A stretch of 11,067 nt of DNA from assembly GCA_030445875.1 (NCBI GenBank), contig JASUSX010000042.1, positions 1 to 11,067 on the forward strand, given 5' to 3'. Positions within the stretch are counted from its first letter, which is position 1. Each line of letters opens with the position of its first letter. Source of the stretch: Clostridia bacterium (lineage in GTDB: Bacteria; Bacillota; DSM-521; Neomoorellales; Neomoorellaceae). The notes below the pieces were generated by a model that was not told the origin of the DNA, ran no database searches, and saw nothing but the letters and a program-made list of their open reading frames with translations. The position numbers were made by a program, and so were the translations under genes. Below are positions 1 through 5,978 of the stretch, in pieces.

Positions 1-928
1 TGCCGTCCCAGGAGTAATATTTAACTTTGTCGCCGTCGATAATTATTCGGTCGTAAGTGCCGGGCCTTACGGCCACACAGACGGGGTTGTTGAGGTCCGA
101 AGTGACCGAAAGGGCGGCGTTGTACCGTAAAGTGGAGCCGTCAAAAGAAAAGTGTTTCACCTGCTTGCCGTCCACCACTACCAGGTCTCTTTCACCCGCC
201 GCGGTTACCGCCACAGGAGAAGAAAAGCCGGTTACAGCCAGGGTTGGGTTTTCTACTAGGCTGGAGCCGGTGAAATTAAAGTAACGCACCTGGTTGTTGT
301 CCAGGACGGCCACATCGTAGCTCCCGGCTATCATGGCAAAGTCCAGGGGGTTCGTTAACCCCGACGGCTCCATATAAGGAACCTCCACCATGCCGGTGCC
401 GTTAAACATATAATCCTTGACAGAATTGTTCAGTAACCCAGCAACCTCGCCCTGCCTCACCCCTACCGCCACCGCCCCGGCCAGACCCGCAACGGAAAGG
501 GCCGGGTTTTCGATCATCCCAGTGCCCGTGAAGGAGTAGTGGTAGAGCTTATCTTTCGTGGCCACCACCACGTCCGGGTAAGTATCCCCCGAGGCTACGG
601 CCAAAGGGTTGGAGGGCGTAGATACGTCCAGAATAGTGTTCTCCACCATCTTTGTGCCGTCGAAGGAAAAGTGGATCACCTTCCCCGGGGCCATCACCAC
701 GTAGTCCGGCCCGCCGTCCGGCCAGAAGGAAGCGGCGTGGGCGTTGTACTTCGGCAGCCGGATCTCGTGCAGGGTGGTGTCCACGACCGCCGTGGTGGCA
801 GAGCTGTCAATGGTTGCAGGAGTGTCGAACGCTGTTATGCCGTACTGCCAGGTTACCGCAAACACCGGTCCGGCTCTAAGAAACAGGACGCCGGCCAGGA
901 CGGCCAGGATGAGATAAATTTTCCGCGT
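1..928 (-). CDS. Secreted beta-propeller-like repeat protein, 3' end outside window
   Basis: An open frame of 309 codons runs off the left edge. Residues 3-24 form a signal peptide (RK, then a hydrophobic run, ending PVFA). After it come six copies of a 42-45-residue repeat marked by an aromatic-x-[FW]-x-G core: FSFDG at 87, YSFTG at 131, YMFNG at 173, FNFTG at 217, FSFDG at 260 and YSWDG at 305. Between the markers are strand-like pieces such as DVVVATKDKLY. This pattern suggests blades of a beta-propeller (FG-GAP/NHL-like), but no named family was recognised. The start is unclear: the frame has a stop just upstream and no ATG, GTG or TTG near the Shine-Dalgarno; the codon 7 nt beyond the GGGGGTG is ACG (926-928). 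It follows the pilus operon directly after a terminator, so it may be a pilus-linked surface protein expressed by readthrough. Function unknown. Confidence 0.75.
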
Positions 929-935
929 CGAAAAT

Positions 936-946
936 CACCCCCCCTC
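936..946 (-). promoter_or_regulatory. Ribosome-binding site of the left-edge repeat protein
   Basis: The minus strand reads GAGGGGGGGTG, a G-rich Shine-Dalgarno. The GTG inside it is one frame away from the signal peptide; the in-frame codon 7 nt downstream is ACG. Four nt separate it from the T-tract of the preceding terminator, so there is no room for a promoter between the two. Confidence 0.6.
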
Positions 947-950
947 AACC

Positions 951-978
951 AAAAGAAAAACCCCGGCAGTACCGGGGT
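951..978 (-). terminator. Rho-independent terminator after the Ig-like secreted protein gene
   Basis: On the minus strand a 7-bp stem (ACCCCGG at 978-972 with CCGGGGT at 966-960, allowing for the end pair) closes a 5-nt loop. It is followed by TTTTTCTTTT (960-951). It lies 15 nt past the stop codon of the upstream gene and immediately before the ribosome-binding site of the next. It probably lowers, rather than abolishes, expression of the left-edge gene. Confidence 0.85.
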
Positions 979-992
979 AATGCCTGAATAGC

Positions 993-2033
993 TTACACAC
1001 GGAAAGCGGTCATTGTGGCCTGAGAGCTATTTCCAGCTGCGTCCTTCACTTCTACGGTAATCGTGTGCGCCCCTGCTGAGGAAAGGGTTACAGGGATAGC
1101 GTTCTGGGGAATATTATACCACCCCGTCCAGGTACCTCCGTCCACCTGGGCGCGGGCTTGAAGCTGGCCAACCCTGTTATCAGTCGCCTGGACGACCACG
1201 TAGAAGGTCCCGCTAGTGGTACAAGTGGCTCCGTTGAGGCCTCCTATTTTCTGAATCGTCGGCGGTGTGGTATCCGCACCGCCCTGGGCCGCCTGGTAGG
1301 CCCAGTAGGCGGCAGATTGGCCGCCGTAAGTGGTGTTGGCCGCGGCCTGGTCCGCAGAAGCCTTAGCAGCATTAGCAGCATTGTAAGCGTTTTGAGCGTT
1401 GGTTGCAGCGTTGGCAGCATTGTTGGAAAGAGTAGTAAATTGCGATTCTGTAGCAGCAAAAACGATGGCGTAAAACTCGAAATCCAAATATGCATTGAGA
1501 GTGGCGGAGCCCGTACCGTATTCTGAGGGTACAGATACTGATGGGGTACCCAGTTTGAATTCGCGGTAGTTTTGGCCCAAATAGTACGGACCAAAACTAA
1601 TATTGTTACCTACAGCAGGACAACCTGTGAAACTTAAGTTCGCAACAAGCGTTTGATTTCCATTATTGTCAATAGCGTACAACGGAATGGTAGTGAATGT
1701 ACCATGGTAAAAATACGTCGAAGTACTACTATAAGTTGGCCGCAGTGTCACTTTAATTAATCCAGCCCCCATATTACCAGGCACATAGAGCGGATTAGGA
1801 TTGGGACCCGAATTATATTTTACGGTTTTATTTGATGACCACTGTAAACCAAAAGATATTGACCCAGTACCCGTATAGGCCTGGTAGTAATCGGCGTAAG
1901 CAATCGGCACGTTAATCGCCGGGAAAACAATAAAGGCCACAATAACCAGAATAAGCGCCAACCTTTTTGTCATTTTTCGTGCCAGTTTATACATCGTATT
2001 TACGGCTCGCAGGACTCGCGAACCGTAATTCAC
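993..2033 (-). CDS. Secreted protein with Ala/Asn-rich helix and C-terminal Ig-like domain
   Basis: A 346-codon frame. Residues 22-47 form a signal peptide (MTKR, a hydrophobic core, then AYA before DYY). Residues 48-195 are a Tyr/Ser/Asn-rich, probably beta-structured domain with one cysteine (C138). Residues 197-250 are rich in Ala and Asn in seven-residue steps (NAANAAT, NAQNAYN, AANAAKA), suggesting a coiled-coil or long helical stalk. Residues 255-346 look like a bacterial Ig-like domain (TTPPTI opening, VVVQATDN, then TITVEVKDAAGNSS). The start is uncertain: GTG at 2033 sits inside the GGGGAGGTG Shine-Dalgarno, and ATG at 1994 or at residue 22 lacks a good ribosome-binding site. Eight bp follow the upstream stop, so it is part of the operon. 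The stalk-plus-Ig layout suits an adhesin or pilus-associated surface protein, but this is inference. The 5' two-thirds is clearly AT-richer than the neighbouring genes. Confidence 0.8.
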   Translation of the reverse strand: MNYGSRVLRAVNTMYKLARKMTKRLALILVIVAFIVFPAINVPIAYADYYQAYTGTGSISFGLQWSSNKTVKYNSGPNPNPLYVPGNMGAGLIKVTLRPTYSSTSTYFYHGTFTTIPLYAIDNNGNQTLVANLSFTGCPAVGNNISFGPYYLGQNYREFKLGTPSVSVPSEYGTGSATLNAYLDFEFYAIVFAATESQFTTLSNNAANAATNAQNAYNAANAAKASADQAAANTTYGGQSAAYWAYQAAQGGADTTPPTIQKIGGLNGATCTTSGTFYVVVQATDNRVGQLQARAQVDGGTWTGWYNIPQNAIPVTLSSAGAHTITVEVKDAAGNSSQATMTAFRV

Positions 2034-2041
2034 CTCCCCGT

Positions 2042-2767
2042 TTAAATTTCAATTATCTTCCACCCGTCTTTCGTCTGGTAAAACACCGCCGCTAAATCAA
2101 CATCCCTGCCGTCAACCTTATAACTAAACTCAACCATCACCTCTTTCCCCTCCGCCCAAATCAATCTTGCCTGCAGGTCATAAACCTTGCCAATAATCTT
2201 TCCGTGCCCCAACACCTCCCGGCTAGCCTCCATACTCTTCCTGGCCGGTCCAGCCAGATACTTAACCACTTCATCCCACTTCCCCGCCGCCAGGGCCTCC
2301 AGGTAGCCGGCAAAAACCTCCCTGGCCGCTTCTACATCCCCGGTCCTGCCCCAAAGTAAACTCCACCCGGACAGGTCCGGCGCGTCTTCGCGGAAAGACA
2401 TCACCTTCCAGCCGCCAGCCTCTTTCACAACGTCCAGCTCATACCACCCCACGTCGGCCGTGCCGTCGGCAAGGGTCAACTCTACTATCGCTTTCACCCT
2501 GGCCCAACCGTGCCCCAGGGCCTGGACGGAAGTAGATACCTCGTCTACCTGGGCGGCCAGGTTTTTGCCTTCCAGCTTCCCGGCGGCCTCCGCCGCCTTG
2601 CCCGAAGATACCGCCTTAGCCCCATCCACGTCCCCGGTAGCCAGGGCACGAAGATAAACTTCAGCAGTGTGCCGGGATGGCATGGCCATTACATGCTGCA
2701 ATGCCGATATCAATAATGGGACCACAATCGTTAGGACCGCTATAAGCAAAAAAATTTTCTTCCTCAT
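2042..2767 (-). CDS. Membrane-anchored protein with two NTF2-like repeats
   Basis: A 241-residue protein. MRKK followed by hydrophobic residues 5-25 is an uncleaved anchor or signal peptide. The remainder is two related halves. Residues 34-126 contain AEVYLRALATGDVDGA and end GGWKVMSFRED; residues 147-241 contain AREVFAGYLEALAAGKWDE and end DGWKIIEI. A helix with a 'YL-AL-GD/KWD' pattern and a last strand of the 'GGWK-V/I' type are typical of NTF2-like folds (DUF4878/SnoaL-like), so this is a tandem duplication. ATG (2765-2767) overlaps the TGA of the TadG-like gene as ATGA, which implies translational coupling. GGGAG lies 8 nt upstream. The role is unknown; the position suggests an extracytoplasmic accessory to pilus assembly or to the secreted proteins encoded next. 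Confidence 0.8.
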   Translation of the reverse strand: MRKKIFLLIAVLTIVVPLLISALQHVMAMPSRHTAEVYLRALATGDVDGAKAVSSGKAAEAAGKLEGKNLAAQVDEVSTSVQALGHGWARVKAIVELTLADGTADVGWYELDVVKEAGGWKVMSFREDAPDLSGWSLLWGRTGDVEAAREVFAGYLEALAAGKWDEVVKYLAGPARKSMEASREVLGHGKIIGKVYDLQARLIWAEGKEVMVEFSYKVDGRDVDLAAVFYQTKDGWKIIEI

Positions 2768-3405
2768 GGTCCACAACTCCCATTGGGGCAAACTATTTTC
2801 GCCGCCGCCCATCGTACCGGCGTGAGTGGAGTTTTGCCCAGAATCTTGGTGACGGAAGTATTGATAACAGCCACCACTCCCGGCATATCCAGGGTGGTTT
2901 GCAAGACACCGCCGCCCCCGGGTAAAATATCGCCAGGCGTAATCCCGAAAGTATAAGGAACCCCCATAGCAACTACAGCGCCGCCCGCCAGGGCGCCGCC
3001 GCTAAAAACATACTTATAGGCGGCCAGCGCCCCGCCGGCGGCATAGGTATCATCGCCGTTATAGACCACCAACGTGTAATCGGGCCGGGTTTTCATGGCT
3101 GAACCTTTTAAGGGGGCCAGGGTATTGGCGTCCAGGCCCAGGTTGCTGGCTAGTTCCCTTCTAAAAGCAATATTGGCTGCCACAATGTTTATCCGCGGGT
3201 GCCCGGCCGCCTGGCTGTCCGGGGTCACCTGCATGGCCGCGGCCCGGACGGCCATCTCCAGGGCTCGCTGCACGTCGATGTCACTTTCCGTGGTCGCCTG
3301 GGTATAGTCGGCCAGGTAGGCCATCCCCAGCATAAGCACTGGTAAAAAGATCAGGAACCATATTAATGCCGGACCGCGCTGGTCTTTTAACAAGCGTTTA
3401 AGCAT
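2764..3405 (-). CDS. TadG/TadE-like minor pilin or assembly protein
   Basis: A 213-residue protein with a short basic N-terminus (MLKRLLKDQRG), one hydrophobic helix at 12-33 (ALIWFLIFLPVLMLGMAYLA), and a long extracytoplasmic region. The layout is that of TadE/TadG-type pseudopilins, which sit in the Tad pilus platform or at the fibre tip. The residue at +5 after G11 is not glutamate, unlike the sister genes, so processing by the prepilin peptidase is doubtful. Residues 134-178 are Gly/Ala-rich. The C-terminus has a close cysteine pair (C206 and C211, CPNGSC), a possible disulfide loop. ATG at 3405 was chosen because AAGGGGGAT lies 5 nt upstream. It follows the TadE-like gene by 32 nt and overlaps the next gene by 4 nt. 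Confidence 0.78.
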   Translation of the reverse strand: MLKRLLKDQRGPALIWFLIFLPVLMLGMAYLADYTQATTESDIDVQRALEMAVRAAAMQVTPDSQAAGHPRINIVAANIAFRRELASNLGLDANTLAPLKGSAMKTRPDYTLVVYNGDDTYAAGGALAAYKYVFSGGALAGGAVVAMGVPYTFGITPGDILPGGGGVLQTTLDMPGVVAVINTSVTKILGKTPLTPVRWAAAKIVCPNGSCGP

Positions 3406-3437
3406 ATCAATCCCCCTTATTCCAATCGCGGCCGCGA

Positions 3438-3875
3438 TCACGGGCTGACCCGTTCACTCAAGGCCGAACCCCCTACTTTTATCGTAAAACCTCCTCCCGG
3501 CACAATCCCGCCGATAATCCTGCCAATAAGCAGCGGCTGCGGCTGCGGCCTACAGGTAACCTGGAGCGATACGGTGCTGGCGTTTAGGTCGGCAGGGTTC
3601 CTCAATACCCGGGCTGCGCCCTGGGACTCCCGTTGCCCCTGAATACCCTGCACCGGGCAGGAAAAGGCGTTAAACTTGGCCATCAAATCGTTTTCGTCGG
3701 CTATAGACAGGTATCCCTCTACCTCCATGCGCTGGAGGTAGTAATTGACCAGGTGCTCGGCATATTGGTGCTTGGTCAGGATAACCCAGTAGTCCACCCC
3801 GCCGAAGGTCAGGAAGGCCATGATAAGAAATACGATTAAAAATTCAAGCAGGACAAACCCCCGGGCGTCCCTCAA
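3438..3875 (-). CDS. TadE-like prepilin
   Basis: A 145-residue protein. The N-terminus MRDARG-FVLLEF gives a prepilin peptidase site after G6 with glutamate at +5, and the hydrophobic helix covers 7-29. This matches TadE-like proteins, whose processed forms join the Tad pilus base or tip. The extracytoplasmic part holds two cysteines (C73 and C108) that could pair, and a Gly/Ile-rich stretch near 117-130. The start is TTG at 3873-3875, which overlaps the TGA of the preceding pilin gene (TTGA) and has a purine-rich AGGCGGCGG upstream. Reading further upstream in this frame would only translate the antisense-like shadow of the 61-residue pilin gene. No canonical ATG lies near the signal sequence, so the exact start is moderately certain. 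Confidence 0.8.
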   Translation of the reverse strand: MRDARGFVLLEFLIVFLIMAFLTFGGVDYWVILTKHQYAEHLVNYYLQRMEVEGYLSIADENDLMAKFNAFSCPVQGIQGQRESQGAARVLRNPADLNASTVSLQVTCRPQPQPLLIGRIIGGIVPGGGFTIKVGGSALSERVSP

Positions 3876-4057
3876 AAACCGCCGCCTGTCAAGTCTTGAA
3901 TAATATTGACGGCCGAGTTGTGGGTTGCCGCCAGCTGGCCCTTCAACGCCCCGGTTATGGCCAGGGCCATCCCGCCGACTATCAATCCCAAGATCAAGGC
4001 CTCCAGCAAGGTAAAGCCCCGCTGGTCTCTTCTTAAGCCTTTTAACCGTTGCCACAT
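3872..4057 (-). CDS. Short type IV prepilin-like protein
   Basis: A 61-residue protein with the basic leader MWQRLKGLRRDQRG followed by FTLLEALILGLIVGGMAL. That is the classic prepilin pattern: cleavage after G14, an aromatic residue at +1 and glutamate at +5 (E19). The mature form would be only 47 residues, nearly all helix, which is Flp-like in size but uses a type IVa/TadE-like cleavage motif. ATG (4055-4057) directly follows the TAA of the prepilin peptidase gene with no gap, and GGGGGGAT lies within the end of that gene. It may be a minor pilin paired with the TadE- and TadG-like products encoded next. Confidence 0.82.
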   Translation of the reverse strand: MWQRLKGLRRDQRGFTLLEALILGLIVGGMALAITGALKGQLAATHNSAVNIIQDLTGGGF

Positions 4058-4621
4058 TTAGATCCCCCCTGCCGCAAGGAAAAATATAACGCGGAACAAA
4101 ACCACCGCCAGGGCGCCGCCGAAGATAAAGATAGCCCCCGGAACCACTGGCAGATCCGTATCGGCCCCGGCCATCGTCCCCGCCCGTTGAAACATCCTGA
4201 AGTTTTTATGCCCCAGGGCCGGGACACTTCCCAAGCGAATTTCGCTAATCCAGGTGCCTTTTACCATGGCCACGACATTCCAATCATAAACCTTCAGCCT
4301 GACGGCCAGGGCCATAATCACCCTTGCGAGCCCGGCGCCGGTAAAGTATACCGGCAGCAGTTCTGGCCCCAGCCAAACCCCCATTCCAACGGCCAGCTTG
4401 ATGTCGCCCTCGCCGGGGTTTAAAAAGATAAAGGTGGCCGGGATGGCGGCCAGGCCGGCCATCAGTGCCGGCAGTATGCCGGCACCGGAAAGGGTGGCTT
4501 TCACCAGCCCGGCAAGGAAGAAGGGGATGATCAGCCAGTTTTTAATCAGACCGGTCCGCAAATCGGTATACACCGCGATCGTCGCGGCGGCAAACATAAC
4601 GGCATCCGGCCAGTAAATCAT
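4058..4621 (-). CDS. A24-family prepilin peptidase (TadV/CpaA-like), second copy
   Basis: A 187-residue polytopic membrane aspartyl protease. It carries both catalytic motifs of the A24 family: the first Asp in AVYTDLRTGLIKN (D20, with N28 in the usual place) and the GxGD motif in NPGEGDIKL (G70-D73). Such enzymes cut the short leaders of Flp and TadE-type prepilins on the cytoplasmic face of the membrane. The ATG overlaps the TGA of the second Flp gene (ATGA, 4618-4621). Residues 110-160 form a long loop with several charged residues before a last helix at about 163-184; this C-terminal extension is longer than in minimal CpaA proteins. It lies beside three of its likely substrates. Confidence 0.9.
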   Translation of the reverse strand: MIYWPDAVMFAAATIAVYTDLRTGLIKNWLIIPFFLAGLVKATLSGAGILPALMAGLAAIPATFIFLNPGEGDIKLAVGMGVWLGPELLPVYFTGAGLARVIMALAVRLKVYDWNVVAMVKGTWISEIRLGSVPALGHKNFRMFQRAGTMAGADTDLPVVPGAIFIFGGALAVVLFRVIFFLAAGGI

Positions 4622-4830
4622 AGCTGGCTACACCTCGGGTCATTGGCGTAGGCCGGGTCGGAGCATTTAATGATCAGCACGTTTTTCCCGGCCAGCCCCC
4701 GCATGGCGGCTGTCACGCCATAGCCTACCAGCGATGCAGCCCCTGTAATTATAAGCGCCCACAGAATGTGCTCCAGGGTAATCACCCCGCCCCTTTCGCC
4801 CAGCAAGAAGTCCTTAACCGCTTTGAACAT
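4618..4830 (-). CDS. Flp-type pilin, second copy with C-terminal cysteine pair
   Basis: A 70-residue prepilin. The leader MFKAVKDFLLGERGG is followed by VITLEHILWALIITG. Glutamate (E20) falls at +5 if cleavage is after G15. The hydrophobic helix covers about 16-42, followed by a short tail with C56 and C67 (KCSDP and PRCSQL), absent from the neighbouring Flp protein. The two Flp proteins share a GE-[KR]-G-x-V-x-T-x-E core and a LVG-[FY]-G-x-TA-x-x-RG region, so they are paralogues. ATG at 4830 is set by GGGAGGTG, 7 nt upstream. It is preceded by a terminator, so it is probably made in smaller amounts than the first Flp. The cysteines suggest a disulfide and a minor-pilin role. Confidence 0.88.
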   Translation of the reverse strand: MFKAVKDFLLGERGGVITLEHILWALIITGAASLVGYGVTAAMRGLAGKNVLIIKCSDPAYANDPRCSQL

Positions 4831-4847
4831 CGAAAAACACCTCCCAT

Positions 4848-4882
4848 AAAAAAAGAAAGCCCCTCCCTTCCAGGGGAGAGGC
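4848..4882 (-). terminator. Intergenic terminator/attenuator between the two Flp genes
   Basis: On the minus strand an approximately 11-bp stem with one mismatch (4882-4872 with 4869-4859, GC-rich) is followed by TTTCTTTTTTT (4858-4848). The T-tract ends 2 nt before the Shine-Dalgarno (4845-4838) of the next gene. Downstream genes have no space for their own promoter here, so transcripts must read through. This would give high major-pilin and lower downstream expression. Confidence 0.82.
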
Positions 4883-4894
4883 CCGCAGTTAAGT

Positions 4895-5164
4895 TTAGTT
4901 CCCAGTGGCGCCCGTGGCAATTCCGGTAGCGTTGTCGGTAGTAAGGGTATGGCTGTAAGTCGAGGTATCGCTTACCGCCCCGCTCATCGCTTTCATGTTC
5001 TTGACGGCGCCGAAAATAGCCCCGGTCTTGCCCCGGAAGAGGGCCGTCGCGCCGAAGCCTACCAGGGCCACCCCTCCGGCGATAAGCAGGCTGTAGCCAA
5101 TGAGTTCGGTGGTAGTCACCGCCCCCTTCTCGCCTTTCAAAAACTCAACGATACCTTTAAGCAT
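4895..5164 (-). CDS. Flp-type major pilin
   Basis: An 89-residue prepilin. The leader MLKGIVEFLKGEKGA is followed by VTTTELIGYSLLIAGG. E20 is at +5 if cleavage follows A15; the Flp family normally cuts after G or GA-like positions. The hydrophobic helix spans about 16-44, then a short basic turn (FRGKTG) and a Thr/Ser/Asn-rich tail (65-89) that could be exposed or glycosylated. Mature length is about 74 residues, within the range for Flp subunits. AAAGGAG lies 7 nt before the ATG. Its place directly after tadC and directly before a strong terminator marks it as the likely most abundant product of the operon. Confidence 0.88.
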   Translation of the reverse strand: MLKGIVEFLKGEKGAVTTTELIGYSLLIAGGVALVGFGATALFRGKTGAIFGAVKNMKAMSGAVSDTSTYSHTLTTDNATGIATGATGN

Positions 5165-5195
5165 GGCGATTCTCCTTTCCCCAATACATTCCTGG

Positions 5196-5978
5196 TTAAT
5201 ACCCTGCCCTCAAGTTGCTGATCATGCTGATGGCCCTGAAGGCCAGAGGCCCCAGCAGCATTCCCACCAGCGCGGCTACCGGCAGGAAGATATACACCGT
5301 CGAGTAAACAGGCTTGGCCGCAATCCGCATTTCGCCCAGGTTTTGCCGCAGTTCGTCCAGGCGAAACGCTTCTTCTTCCATCACACCCGCAAGTTTCGCA
5401 ACCCCCCCTTCCACTATTTGCATCAAGACTGCAATCAAAACATCAGCCTCTTTGAGGTTGATGTCGTTGCCCAGTTGCTCAATGGCCCTCAAGGCGCCGC
5501 CGCTCCAACTCGCAATGCACTTCTCCACCGCCGGCCTTAAAAGGGTAAGCAGCGGCAAACTGAGCTCCATGGCCTGGCGGGGAGTGAATCCCGCCCGGGT
5601 GAAGAGGTCGATGCTTTCATATAGCACCGCGGCTTCCCGCAGGCGCTGAAAATGCGTACGGCCCCAATAGATTTTTGCAGCCAGCTTTCGAGCCAGTAAT
5701 CCCAGGGCCGCCCCTACCGGCATGGCAATCAGTATATAGGGCATCCTACCGATAATCAAGCCCAAAAAGGCAGCCCCGCCTAGAGCGGAAATAAGGGCCT
5801 GGCGGCCACCGACATCCATCTTTTTTTTTGCCAATACTCCCGGCGGCCTGGCCTTCGCCAGGCTGTGCAGCCGGGCCGCCAGCCTGGCCGAAGGGATCAT
5901 GCGTAAGATGAGAAGTAAAATCGCTCCCGCCGCCAGACCGACACCGCCGCCGAAAAGTGCAGGCAAAACTTGGCTCAT
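5196..5978 (-). CDS. tadC: TadC-like pilus assembly platform protein
   Basis: A 260-residue inner-membrane protein of the GspF/T2SF type. Predicted membrane segments lie at about 5-27, 62-97 (probably two) and 225-244, with the cytoplasmic T2SF helical domain at about 105-220 (YESIDLFTRAGFTPRQAM, then LQ-type helices and EEEAFRLDELRQN). With TadB it forms the platform rotated or moved by the CpaF ATPase during pilin insertion. The start ATG overlaps the tadB stop as ATGA (5975-5978), as expected for subunits made in equal amounts. Codons 51-53 (KKK) are encoded by nine consecutive A residues, still in frame, which is a potential slippage site. The call rests on topology, length and gene order. 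Confidence 0.85.
   Translation of the reverse strand: MSQVLPALFGGGVGLAAGAILLLILRMIPSARLAARLHSLAKARPPGVLAKKKMDVGGRQALISALGGAAFLGLIIGRMPYILIAMPVGAALGLLARKLAAKIYWGRTHFQRLREAAVLYESIDLFTRAGFTPRQAMELSLPLLTLLRPAVEKCIASWSGGALRAIEQLGNDINLKEADVLIAVLMQIVEGGVAKLAGVMEEEAFRLDELRQNLGEMRIAAKPVYSTVYIFLPVAALVGMLLGPLAFRAISMISNLRAGY

Noticed and set aside
539..991. 150-residue plus-strand frame opposite the left-edge gene and terminator
   Set aside because: It is antisense to a frame with a signal peptide and regular repeats, has no ribosome-binding site, and its product is low-complexity and Arg/Gly/His-rich.
1244..1594. 116-residue second frame within the Ig-like secreted protein gene
   Set aside because: Its Leu/Thr/Pro/Arg-rich product reflects frame-shifted reading of the Ala/Asn repeat; it has no start signal.
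3405..3441. 12-residue longer start of the TadG-like protein
   Set aside because: The shorter start has AAGGGGGAT at the right distance and gives a normal basic leader.
3876..4055. N-terminal extension of the TadE-like protein to 205 residues
   Set aside because: It overlaps the whole 61-residue prepilin gene in another frame and would put about 60 residues in front of a prepilin leader, which is not viable.
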